NCBI GenBank assembly: GCA_021014945.1
Contig: MU266335.1
Location: 62,001 to 126,000, forward strand
Reading direction: 5' to 3'
From: Leucogyrophana mollusca
Taxonomy: Eukaryota > Basidiomycota > Agaricomycetes > Boletales
DNA: 64,000 bases
The position numbers were made by a program, and so were the translations under genes. Every line of letters begins with the position of its first letter. Position 1 is the stretch's first letter. Under the pieces are notes generated by a model. The model searched no databases. It had not been told where the DNA came from and was given only the letters and a program-made list of their open reading frames with translations. Below are positions 13,468-24,453 of this stretch, piece after piece.

Positions 13468-14589
13468 CTAAAGTTCTTCGCGCTTGGGCTTGTCATCTTT
13501 CGAAGACGGCGGGTGGATGGGCTTCTCTTTATTCTCTTTTTTGGGGTGTTTGGCTTCCTCTTTCTTGGGATCGCAGTGCTCTGGGATTGGGCTCGCGGGG
13601 TCGATGGGAGGGTGGATAACCTTGCCTACTTTGAAATATGACTTGTGTTCTGCGAAGAATTTCTTCCAATGATCGACACCCTGACGGTAACGGTACCTCA
13701 GTTTTGTGACATCACGATAATAGTAGGCGTGACGTACCCTGAGTTCACTTTCTGAGAGGCCCCTGAGGTCGTGAGTGCGATGCGTAGCAAAGCAGCCTGT
13801 ACCAAAAGATCTGGCAGCATCAACTCCGGCCCTGTGAAGAGGCGTCAGTCGTGTTCTTCAGAAGACAAAAGAGAGCGCTACATGTGATGGTATGAGCCCC
13901 CAGGCCCGTAGGTTCTTCGATTACTGGAGACGTCAAATACGTCGTGATCAATCTGGTGCAGGAGTTTGAATGATGTTCGTGCTACAGGACTGAGTGCTTA
14001 CCGCAAGGTAAATAGGCTTGTTTTCGTCAGTTCCATCAAATGTCGCTAGAAAACTCTCCGAAAAGAGACGGTCCCCGCTCTACTCTGACGTATTAGCTAC
14101 CTGACTGGCACAGAGGCGAACCTGCTATTCACTCACTGGCCAGTATGTCTTGAGTTGCACCCATTTCCCATCGTACTCCCACAAGTAGTGTCCGGTGAAG
14201 AACTTGCCAGCCAATGCAATTATCACCAACAGATACACAATGAACTTGAGGAGACCCAAAAGTCCCACTTCCTCCTCCGCAGTAGGGTCAGGCTCGAGAC
14301 GGCCCACTTTCTCCCCTCGCGCAATCTTAGCATCGCGTTCCTCCTTCTTTTTGAGCCACTCCTGGTGTTCCTGCTCCTTCTTCTCCTTGTATTGTTGGTA
14401 TCTGAATCCCAAGTTAGCAAGTTTGGGATGGTCAACGCGACCGCCAAAGAGACTCGGGACGTACGCCAGGAATGGTTGATTCGCAGACTTCTTCGTCACC
14501 TTTCTATTTGGGTTGAAAGGGTCCTGCACCATATTTTCTTCTGCCTCGGCCTTGGGTGCAACGCCATTCGGGTTCATGATCCACGACAT
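13468..14589 (-). CDS. Cytochrome b5-like (MAPR family) heme-binding membrane protein
   Basis: Exons 14589-14137, 14079-14002, 13952-13882 and 13831-13468 give 321 residues. Residues 1-105 are polar with a highly charged KEKKEQEHQEWLKKKEE helix. A single membrane helix (LLKFIVYLLVIIALAGKFF) spans about 110-128. A cytochrome b5-like domain of the membrane-associated progesterone receptor type follows at about 160-235, shown by FDGTDENKPIYLAIDHDVFDV and TYGPGGSYHHMAGVDAARSF; the Tyr residues of the YGPGG.Y segment are the expected heme ligand region. The tail is Lys/Pro-rich. Relatives (Dap1, PGRMC1, neudesin) bind heme and influence sterol P450s; that role here is inference. No N-terminal signal peptide is seen. 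Confidence 0.85.
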
Positions 14590-15215
14590 GGCTGGAGTGT
14601 CTTATGCGTTATAGCAAACGTCGACGTGTCCCAAGTGCCAGCGTGCGCGGACAGTTTTGATTACTTATACTGGGAACGGACGCCATTCGCGGCGGACGCA
14701 ATATCGTGGTATTTTGAGTCTAGCGCTTATTACTTGACATGGATTATCATTATCTGCGTTGAGGTATTTTCCACCAACAAACAGAAAAGCCATTGATTAA
14801 GAGGCCACCTACACAACAAGGCAGTAGGTGTATGTATTGTATTAAGTAGATTGTACACCGCCAATGGAATGGAGTTGTAGAGGGGGAGATCGTCGTAATG
14901 CGATTGATGATGAACTGGACAGGATTGGGGGAATAGTGATATAAGCATGACAAGCCGGCCCAGGAAACTATACTGGATGATGCCTAAAAGATAGAGAAGA
15001 TTACTGTAATGAAGAAAGTATGAACGATAACCCCCCGGGTTAAAAATGAATTGCGAGAGAAGACAACAAGGTGAAAGTGATGAGCATACTGGTGGTCAGC
15101 GAAGAACCGTGAGTGCGAGTATGTGTCGTGTCTCGCATCAACAAGACAACATTGCAACGATGCCGAAAGTCCGTAGAGTCACTGATGCGGAGGCGATCTC
15201 GTGAGGAGCGAATAC
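14590..15215. other. Intergenic region, promoter of the MAPR gene
   Basis: 626 bases between the start of the MAPR gene and the stop of the RGS gene, both on minus. No supported gene; it should hold the MAPR promoter and the RGS 3' end. Confidence 0.5.
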
Positions 15216-17375
15216 TCATGACGAGCTTGACGGGCCTGGTATAACTCTATGCTGGTGCCGGTGCTCTCTCTCACTCCCCTTCGCCGAGACCGTGATATAA
15301 GCACCACCTGTCTCTTCGGCGCCTAGCCCTGGAGGAGCTGGAGGACTTGTCAAGAAAAGCACATCATTATCTGTTGAGTCTGACTCTCCAATCCACTGTC
15401 GTGCGTCAAGAAAACGTTGCGTTTTGATGAACTACAAGGATATTAGCACACAACGGTGAAGCTAAGATAATGTAAGCATACTTTAGGAACCGAATCCGTT
15501 GCCATCAATCGGAAAACATGGGTCTGAATGCGCGTGTAAAGCTTGATCAACACCTGCAACTGGGTGGCGTTGAAGGAGGCAGCGTGGTCAGCGTCGACTT
15601 GTCCATCGAATGTTTTCCCGTTGAGCCCGGTCATCACCTCGCTCAGATACCCAGCCAAGTCGAGCCGTAGACCGTGATCGATGTTGAGCTCGTTCTGACT
15701 TGAAGGCGCAAGGTACTTGTTGTAGATTTCGAAGGCAGTGCGAATCAAAGAAGTGTGATGCTTCTCCATCGCGGCCTGTCCGGGCGTGGCTCGAGCACCT
15801 TGACGACCAGTGGGAACTGCGGCCATTGCGCTGGATGTAATGCTGAATTTCCGCTTGAAGTCTTCCACATCTAACCAGAAAGAAAGGTTCTCCTCGCAGA
15901 AGTTGGCCTTGAGGAACTCGCGGAAAAGCGATCGATAAGACGGTTCTTCAAGGATGTTGTTTAAGCGCTCCGTGTTGCTCTCCTTGTTGCCCTTCTTTTC
16001 CCCAGCCTCGTACGTCACGTTCAGTTTCTCCGCCATAGATATACGACGATGAATCTTCGCGTCAGCGGCACTGACCGCCGATCCATCAACTGCAGTCTTT
16101 GATGTTGCTCCCGTGGTGCCGCTCTCCAGTGACGACCGCTCTGCGTGGAGATTGGTCGTCGAGCTGTGGGGAGAATGCTGGGCGCGGGGATCATCCCACT
16201 GAGCAACCCTTCTGCCCTCGTCCGTGATTTTGTAAATAGCCTTCGCCGTACAACGGAACTCTCCTTGTTGCTGAAAATCAAGAGATAAGACAACAAGTGG
16301 CGTGGAATAATGATGTACACTTACACTAACAGGAGAATTGCCTCCCGGGGCAGATCCTCGAACGGTGAAGATGATAGCGGAGTCGTTATTCTTCCTCTTG
16401 TCGCTAACCAGAGTGATTAGACCGAAGCGAACAAATTGCGCGGCCATTTCCGCCGCCTCTTCTCTACCGACAACGGACGTGAAATCACAAAGCCACTCCA
16501 AAGCCCCCACAGCTGCAAAACAGAACTTGTGCGAAACTGTTGACTTCCCACTTAGAAGAGGCTGTGCGCGCTCAGTGACATCCATGAGTGGCACTCCTTT
16601 CGACCGTTCATGATAATCCTGGAAAGTATCCTGATTTCCGGATGATTGCGGAGGATAGTTTGCTTGACGACCAACGAAACGACGGAATAGAGCGGTGATA
16701 ACAGATTGAGTGACGATGATTTCGTCGTCGATAGAACGCCGCTCGAGATGAAGGAGCTTGATGCAGATTGGTTGCGAGGCAAATACTGGCTGGAGATGGT
16801 CAGAATTGATGCCATTTTTCGAGATGAACCGCTCCAGGACGTGGAGGCCCTTGGGGGTAAGAATGTAGGTGCCGCGATCTTTAAACAAGTTAACCCCAGG
16901 GTCAGCAGCATTCTCGATGAGGCGAGCATCCATAAAGTGCTGGCACATGGCCTTGGCCATTTCGCGGGTCATGGAGAATGTGGTCGTTGTTGTGGTCGTC
17001 ACTATTCGTGTTTTGTCTCTAGGATCCGGCCCACGGTTTGACTGCGAAAACTTGAGTGATGCTAAGTTCTGAGCGGCCTCATCCCTGAGAGCATAAATGA
17101 GCAGATGATCAAGGACAGCTGGGGCAGAACACCAACGTGGAGAAAGAGTTTGGAAAAGTGCGAAAATATTGCTTGTGGGTCGTCAAATGCAGAGATACGA
17201 TCAATGTCGCAAAGAGGTCGAGCGTGTCCTGCGCCACGGAATTGTATTAGCGCTGGATCAGTGTGCCCTATCTAAGGGCAGTAGATACCTTCAGAAACGG
17301 TCTCCCGCGTTTTGTTGTCTTCATCATATGAGACGAAGTAGCCTGAGGATGGTCAGACTGATCGGCTGGAGCCAT
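15216..17375 (-). CDS. RGS protein of the Thn1/FlbA/Sst2 type (DEP-DEP-RGS)
   Basis: Accelerates GTP hydrolysis by heterotrimeric G-protein alpha subunits, so damping pheromone or nutrient signalling. Exons 17375-17289, 17228-17137, 17084-16325, 16270-15482 and 15431-15216 give 647 residues. The N-terminal half holds two DEP-like repeats (TLIVSLHLTTHKQYFRTF; FSMTREMAKAMCQHFMDARL; later the FAAVGALEWLCDF repeat). The RGS domain starts near residue 415 (EEPSYRSLFREFLKANFCEE) with the conserved ENLSFWLDVEDF core. Architecture and length match Schizophyllum Thn1 and Aspergillus FlbA. Intron 2 starts with gttggt; intron 3 splices PVS to QQGEFRC, removing an in-frame 54-base stretch. The C-terminal tail ends PSSSS. 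Confidence 0.93.
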
Positions 17376-19977
17376 GGTGAAGGGAAACGAAGGAGAAAGT
17401 CAAATGGAGGAAATTCTTGAAGAAATACAGAATGAAACAGCGCGTCGACAAGAAAGGGAGGAGGAGGAGAAGGGAAGGAAACGAGGAAGAGGGTTGATGA
17501 TGGCAGGAGGGAGGCAGAGCGTAAAGAGAAAGAGGCTCGGTAGCGTGGGTAAATTCGGTGGCGACTAATATTTATTGTCACATTTCTTGAAAAAATGGGT
17601 AGATGCCGTTAAGCGGCCGCCTCATTTTGCGACCTTTCCTCCCACAGCAAATTTGCTAAAACGTGGTCTTCGAACAGGAACGCCGTTGTGAATTCATTTC
17701 ACACCTCGTCCTTTAAACTTGCTGACTCGTCGAGCCCAAGATTCCGCCAAATGATCCTCCTCTCTGTCCTCCTTGACCTGTCTGAAGGCTGGCGGTGTGG
17801 CCTTGGCCATCCGATCTCGGAGCGTGGGACATATTATCCAGATAGCGGGCCACCCGAAATCACAAACCAAACGTACAAGTCACCTCCCCCGAAACACGCA
17901 GCAGGTTACCTTGATCCGCTTGCACTCCGGGATTATCGCATTCAACGGAACAGCTCAGGCTTATATTCTGTCACCATCACCGCCCCGTTTTCCCGACAGC
18001 CCAGGCCGACCAGCGTCTTTGGTACTACCGGTTGCGCCCCCCATTACATTCCCGACAGGTACCTTTGGAGCCGCATCTGCACAGCTACGGATGCGTTGCC
18101 CCATTGTCGCTGGGCCCAAGTCCGCCGGTTTATTGTTTACGGAAGTGCCTCGTGAAGCCGTAAAGCAACGATTTGGAAACCAACTCTTGAAGTAATTCAG
18201 TCGCACATGCACAGATTTAGCACAACACGCTTCTTTCCCTGACCAAGGCACTGCACATCCCCCAGTTGAATCCAGTCGATCAAGCCATTACTAGTGTTGT
18301 CGTCACCCTGCCATGTAAACAACCTGAAACGTTGAATCTTCTTCTTCTGTCTTTGTCCTTATGGTTATATCCCAACCCACAGGCTGCAGGGGAGGGATCG
18401 CCAGAATCCCGGATCTAGTGTCATACAGACGTACACAAGCGTCATTTTTTGTAAACTTATCTCCCATATCCACACGCCTCCCTTTTGTGTGTTTGCTTGC
18501 CCGCTTTGCGTCCAGTGTCTATGTATGTTGCTACCGCTCAGTACGTATCTGTAGGATAACTTCCGCAGTCGTTTTGATCGACATAACTCTCTTTTGTTCT
18601 GCCATTGCCGCCGTCGAATACGCCGCTCCGACCAGGCGAGTCAGTGAAAGTCACATCTGCCCACGGGCTCATGAGTTTGGCGTTTACACCACTGTTCACA
18701 CAGGAGTGGTTACAACCAATTTCTCCGCGGCGCAGCGGCGGTGGTGCAAAGGAAGATCATTGGGGAGGATCCCGGCATACTTTGCTTTCCCATACGGTCG
18801 GAAATCTACAGCAAGTCGCTTCGCCTATCTTGGGCTGTTCATGCGACAAGAATATCTCCCAGTCAACAGGTGCGCATGTCCGTTCAGTCGCATCACCTGG
18901 CCATAAGCTTGTAAGGGAGGACAAGTATATTACCTTGCGGCAGATAATATTCGAGCATGAACCTGATCCCCACTCCTACCGTCAACCTCTAGGTGTCATG
19001 TCCTCACGCCCTCGGATGCCCCGCGTACCTTTCAAGGCGTAGCCCTCTTGGCTTCATCCGAGGATCAGGTCCGGATTGAACCAGCTGGGCGCCCTCCGTT
19101 ATGGGGCGCATAGGCGACGCGCCCTGAATCGACCCTTCCGCTGTTCAGGCCGGCCGTATCAACAGGGTGGCAGCGTTTGTTGGTTTTCACGGACCATATC
19201 CTTCCCAACCCCTTCCTGGATGCATGACTAGCAAGTATGCAGACGCCTTCTTGCTATGACCACAAAGCCACCGGATCCGTCGATCTTCAAGCTTCCATCA
19301 CATACCCGGTCCGAGAGTGCCTTCGTTCTCATTCTTCTGCCCAGTTGGTCGGTTCCCTTCCCCGGCGACGGGAAAATGTTCTCTTCCTTGACAGATAACG
19401 AGCGAAAATGATCGCTGGGTTCCGACTTCCTGAGACGTGGGGCTGATTTACTCTTATCCGAGGGTGACGCTGGGGACAGAATTTCGATGGTGTGCTCATG
19501 CACATTCCCTCTGGTGTCCCTTGATGCGTACTTTGCAAGCACACTCGGTTCCACCGGAACGCTCTAGGAACCATCAGCCTTCAACTGTCCTTATTGCGTT
19601 GCACCACTGTTCCTTTTTGCCACATGCACCCACAGTCGTTGATGAGTCTTTGAAGCATAGCACCGCTAGCAGTGCCATAGCACTTCTAGGTCACGATCCC
19701 AGACTTTGCTCCTGTGTTTGCCTAAATCTCCCAGAGCTCTGAGCGTGCGCCTGCGTATTGCATAGGATATTGTAGCATAAATTCGGCATATAATACTTCG
19801 TATTGATGATGTGGCGGCTGAGCGCTGAGCAATGATTGACTGTCCTTTTACTCTTGAGGAAATCATGCTATGTCGTGTGCTTGACCCAAGCTTGGCCACA
19901 CAGGCAAACACCGGGCGCAAGTCTTGTAGCCTCTGGTTATTCTAGTCGATGTTGCTTTATCATCGATACGCACAGGT
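17376..19977. other. 2.6-kb gap with divergent promoters, no supported gene
   Basis: It holds the promoters of the RGS gene (minus) and of the coiled-coil gene at 19978 (plus). Several open frames overlap at 17690-18250 on both strands and at 19228-19554 on minus (a Ser/Lys-rich reading), but none has an ATG start, family resemblance or convincing introns. No repeats or tRNA recognised. Confidence 0.4.
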
Positions 19978-21083
19978 ATGAACTTTACCAACATCAACGT
20001 GAGCGGGTTTACTGCGTCCTTTTGCTCTATCCCTTCTGAGAAAACGAGTAGGACCCTGCTGGCATCAAAGCTCTGCTTGAGCAACTTAGATCATCACAGG
20101 CTTGGCAGGAGACCGTCAGCACAGAGGCACCCCCAGAGGAAGTGCCGCCCACTCCATCGGCACCTAGCAGACTACCGGGAGAGGATGACACCGACAGGCC
20201 GAAAGCCACGCCCTTAGACCCGACCCCCTCTGTGGCGTCCCTTCTTTCTCAGCTGAAGTCCTCACAGGCTTGGTCATCTATACCTCGCACTGCGGGACCG
20301 TCTCAAGCCCGGCCGCCACACCATGTCTCTCAGTCATCCTCAGACCCAGCCACACGCCTCCCGGAACGCACAAAACCTCAGGTCCCGGTATCCGCCCCGG
20401 CAACAACGCGCAGCCTGGGACGGGATGCTCGGTCGATGACATTTCAGCAGGCCCTGCCCTCTCTCACCCAGATGGCCGAGGATCCGGAGTTTGTCGCCTC
20501 CATTGCTCGCGTATGTACTGAATTTCCTAATTCGCACGCCGGCACTGCTTGACTTCCGTCAGGGCTTCAGATGCTAGACGAGCAAAACGAGCTCGAGCGA
20601 CAATTGTGGGAAGAGCGTCGAGCTATTCATAGGAAGTACGAAGAGAAAGTCAAAGTCGCACGAACAAAGTGGGCAGTCTTTATAGCGCAGATACATTCGC
20701 TCTGCTGATTCTGTTTATGTATAGAGCCGGCATGATTGGTGCTGGGCTTTCGAAGCATGAAGCCGATGTTAGTTCATGATATCTTCCACGTGCTACCATC
20801 GGGCTTATCGGACGCGGTAGATGATGAACGATGCTTTCCGCAAGGAGATGCAAAAGTTTGATGTGGAGCGTGTCCTTATAGCATGGGACGGTCTCGCTTC
20901 CAAGCAGCAGCACTCACTTGAAATCCTCGGAGTGCCGACTATGTTTGTGACGGACTCTCAGGCAGACAGAGATGTGAGTGCCAATAGTGTTAGAGCCTAT
21001 CGAATCGTTCGCTGACCGTCGTTGTTGTATCATTACAGAAGCAACAGAGAGTGGTACAGGTGCTAGAAGGGATCGTGGGGTAA
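19978..21083 (+). CDS. Conserved fungal coiled-coil protein, 272 aa, function unknown
   Basis: Exons 19978-19998, 20052-20510, 20571-20668, 20725-20767, 20821-20973 and 21039-21083 give 272 residues. The first exon encodes only MNFTNIN; it was chosen because the next exon begins in phase after a good acceptor and includes a motif lost if the inner reading were started later. Two copies of LLxQLxSSQAW sit at residues 15-25 and 71-81, joined by a Pro/Ser-rich disordered stretch. From about residue 161 a charged coiled coil follows (NELERQLWEERRAIHRKYEE), then a compact C-terminal part (MIGAGLSKHEAD, GVPTMFVTDSQADR) ending VLEGIVG. I do not recognise a named family. It looks like a nuclear or cytosolic scaffold, but no function can be given. 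Confidence 0.75.
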
Positions 21084-22203
21084 CGTGCGCGCACTCACTG
21101 TTCTTCTCGACTGGTCTTTGTCTTTATACCACTCAAATACAGTCTGCACTTTCACTCTAGAATTTCTGGAGCGTTTTCCCTTCGAGCAGACGTCGAGAGT
21201 GTTAATGTGGAGTTGGGCATGCGTGGCACATTCCTAACCGGGCACTGCTGGTATGGTATCGGCCCACATGCTTCAGCGTCGTTTCCGAGTTGGCCAATGT
21301 CCTGGTCCAGGCCACGGGTCCTGAGCGGACCGAGGCACCTCCGCCCCACTCCGCCCCCGACCTACTTAGGAACGTAGATGGCCGTGCAAGACTCAAGTTG
21401 TCCTACTCAACCTCTGGGCCGAAGTTTTACCCCCTTGTAGCCTTCTGACAGCACAAGCCGTTTAACATCGTCAATCACGATGATTGCCTTCTGGCTTTCT
21501 TCGTGGCGTCGATTTGATGCGTGCCACACAGCGGGGTACGGACGCCCGTTCAAAGAACTTGGATGGCTGCCGTAATCTAACGCTTCTGGCTGGAAAGGGC
21601 GCGCGGTAAGCCTCATCATTCGATGTATATCTAGTTCCGAGCATTATGGTGGGGGAAACGGGTTGGCTCCAGTTGACTCGATACGGGGTATCCAAGGGTA
21701 TCCATGAGGGGACAATTGTCTATCTTCGGTATCCTCTCTTTTAGCATTCTCTGATAGAATCAATCTCGCTTCTTATGGCAAGCTTGCCGTGAAGGTTCTC
21801 CGTTACTCCCTTGGCTGCGCCCACGGATTCACGTTAATCAAGGCGCCTGATAGTTAATCCTGACTCTATTGACAGCTGAGATGAAGAGTCACAAACACTC
21901 GAAGGCAAAGAATGTGCCTTCAGTGGAACAAGACAAAAGACTGAGTGAGACCACGGACACTAGTCGCAGCTGTCTGTCCCGCCGGTCAATTTTGCTATAA
22001 AGGCCGGCTCGGCTAATATTGAGAAAATGATCGTTTGACCCATGAAGGCATCATGTCACTGCTCAGGGCTCGCGGTCGGGTAGGGCTTGTGCCCTTTTCC
22101 AACTTGAACGTTTCATATATAAAATACATTGTCAGCGCTCTCCCCGTCGTCTTCTCTTACTGGTCCGGTTTTACCTCGAGTGCCCAGGCAGCTCCTACCA
22201 TCC
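21084..22203. other. Intergenic region, promoter of the hydrolase gene
   Basis: 1.1 kb between two plus-strand genes. It has no supported gene. TATA-like motifs occur at 21996-22002 and 22116-22124 ahead of the downstream gene. Confidence 0.5.
22116..22124 (+). promoter_or_regulatory. TATA-like element before the alpha/beta-hydrolase
   Basis: TATATAAAA is 80 bases before the ATG at 22204. A second candidate, TATAAAG at 21996-22002, is 202 bases before it; the nearer one would leave a short leader. Confidence 0.35.
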
Positions 22204-24161
22204 ATGCCCTATATCGATATCCCGTCGAGAGACGACTACGTTTCGATATGGTACATCACCAATTCTGTCCATGGAAACGTTGGCAGTTTTGACCCAGAAA
22301 AGCCCACTATCATAATCCTCCACCCGCTTTTCCTGGATTCAAGTTGGCTCACGAGACAATTCGACGACGTAAGGTTGTCTGGGGAAAACAATTTAATTGC
22401 GTTTGATCAACGAATGAACGGGAAATCGAGGTGCAGACCTAGTGGATATCATGACAGTTATGTGGAGGCGGCAGATTTGGCTTTTGCTTGTCAGGTGGGT
22501 GGTAGAAGCCTCCTATGTCCTCTATCGACGCTATAATTCTTTTCAGCTTCTGTTACTGCCTCCCGCTCACATCCTTGCTTTCGAATGTGTGTCCGTGAAT
22601 GCTGCTTTACGACTTGCAGCTCTGTACGAGCCCAACTTTATACTGTCCTCGACTTCCACTAATTTCATTTCCAGATGGCCGGAGATGGTTCTCAGTTTAA
22701 CATTATGCGACGTCCCACCTCCCACAGAGTAGGTCTCTCGTCTATGAGCATATTCCTATCTCTTACGCTCTTTGCAACCAGGCTCAAATGGGTGTTCAAC
22801 GCGTACGATGAACTACTACAGCTTTGGTGTTATGCTCAAGATTTGGATTCCTTTGAGCATGCCGGAAACGAAGTGGTGAATTTCATGGCAGAGGCGAGTG
22901 CATGGAGGAGTTCTTCGTCACATAATTTGATCTGACTCATCACCTGCAGAGCTCTGATGATCTAGATCTGAAGGACGAGGTACGTTGCACCACATTCGAA
23001 GCGGCCGGCATATCTGACTGCTCTCGTTTCATTATAGCTCATTGCATTCTGGGAAATATCAACTCCACCAACCAAGAGGCTGAGGATTGTTGAACTTGTC
23101 AATATCATGATGAATGTAAGAACTGTCACAAACCTGTCATTTTGTTCGACTCTGAACATAACACCTGAATTGCAGCGAACACCTCTCAAGAGCAGAGAGC
23201 TGGCATGTATAACGTGTCCCGTCCTGATCATTCAGGTAATGTCCGAACCCCATCCGGTGTGTGGGCCTTCGGCTGACGGCCCTCAAAGGGAGAACACTCT
23301 CGTACTGCACCTATGAGATACGCTGAGAAGTTAAAAAACCACCTCGTTAATGTCAAGGATGGTGCACGTCTATACGTTGTCCGAGGTATATATTTTCTTT
23401 CTGTCATTATCGCGTCATCTAAAGCAAATCCTGTCCAGGTGCCAAGGCTTGCTTGACCATTCTTCCTGGCAGTGCCTCCATAGTCAACCAAGTTTTCTCC
23501 AAATTCCTGGCACAACAACCGTGTGCACGGTCGGATCTACTCCCTGCCCAATTGTCGCCATTTGATCGGATGAAGACCGCACTATCTAAACTGGCCGACT
23601 TTGTTGGGGACCCCGAAATCGCCTCCCGTGACCCTCGATCCTCCTTGTCGTTCTCCTGCGTAGCTCCAGACGTGGTTAACAGTCAGCTAGAAACTCTAAA
23701 TTTTTATCTCAAGGACATCGACAAAGCGTATTGTCCGCTTGGACTCGATGGCCGACCGATGCGAAAGTAAGTTCATTTGAACCACCATGATTTTTGAGTG
23801 CGATGGTTGAGTGATATCTTCGTAGGTTTTCCGAACGGAAAGATTCGCATTGGTTTCATGGAGATCGTCACGGATGCAGCTATGTCGGTAGGTACTCTTA
23901 TTCTCTCGTACGATACTTTTCCTCAACCCGACCACAGATTCTGACCTAGTATCGGCACAAAGGAAATATAAATCACAATCTCCAGAGCGGGCCTCTTCAG
24001 CAGTGAATTTGTCAGACTTGGTCACGAACGAAGTTGCTCAGGACGGTCGTATGCGAAGAACGACATTCAGCCCCAGCTCCGTCGACAAGCTTGTCATCAG
24101 AGGTTCTATGTCCAAAGTCGTGGCTTCTCAGGGAGTCTCACTTTCGAAGATAGTCTTGTGA
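22204..24161 (+). CDS. Alpha/beta-hydrolase fold protein, 470 aa, with Cys at the nucleophile position
   Basis: Eleven exons: 22204-22494, 22547-22623, 22675-22728, 22782-22893, 22950-22979, 23038-23115, 23176-23235, 23289-23385, 23439-23766, 23826-23887, 23938-24161. The fold is seen in IIILHPLFLDSSWL (strand and oxyanion loop), NLIAFDQRMNGKS, the elbow HILAFECVSVNAAL, and CPVLIIQGEHSRTAPMRYAE near the acid residue. Where most relatives have G-x-S-x-G, this protein has F-E-C-V-S, so Cys would be the nucleophile, as in dienelactone hydrolases; that is inference. The C-terminal 130 residues are Ser-rich and probably disordered. Intron 4 (22894-22949) begins with GC, not GT; reading through it meets a TGA. 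Substrate unknown. Confidence 0.85.
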
Positions 24162-24453
24162 TACCACACACCCGTATGTATGCTTTTCTCTTTGGTTTCA
24201 AACGCGATTTATACCCATTCGTTCGGCGGAAAAGTACTTTTATATCCGTTGTAGACTCACTGTGCATTTGGACAGTTCAGATACACCGTATAGATTCTAG
24301 GAACATATCTATTCATCTAGTTGTTATAAAGGATAGTTGACTATATAGCTACTACATTCCTGTATATGTACATGTACACACATGTCACCGAAGATAATTC
24401 TAGAGCCCTTCAAGAAACAGGAAACAGCCAACCATTGTTCCTTGGAAGTAGAC

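Noticed and set aside
17688..18251. Overlapping open frames on both strands
   Set aside because: No family similarity, no consistent exon joins, and both strands open alike, which suggests base composition rather than coding.
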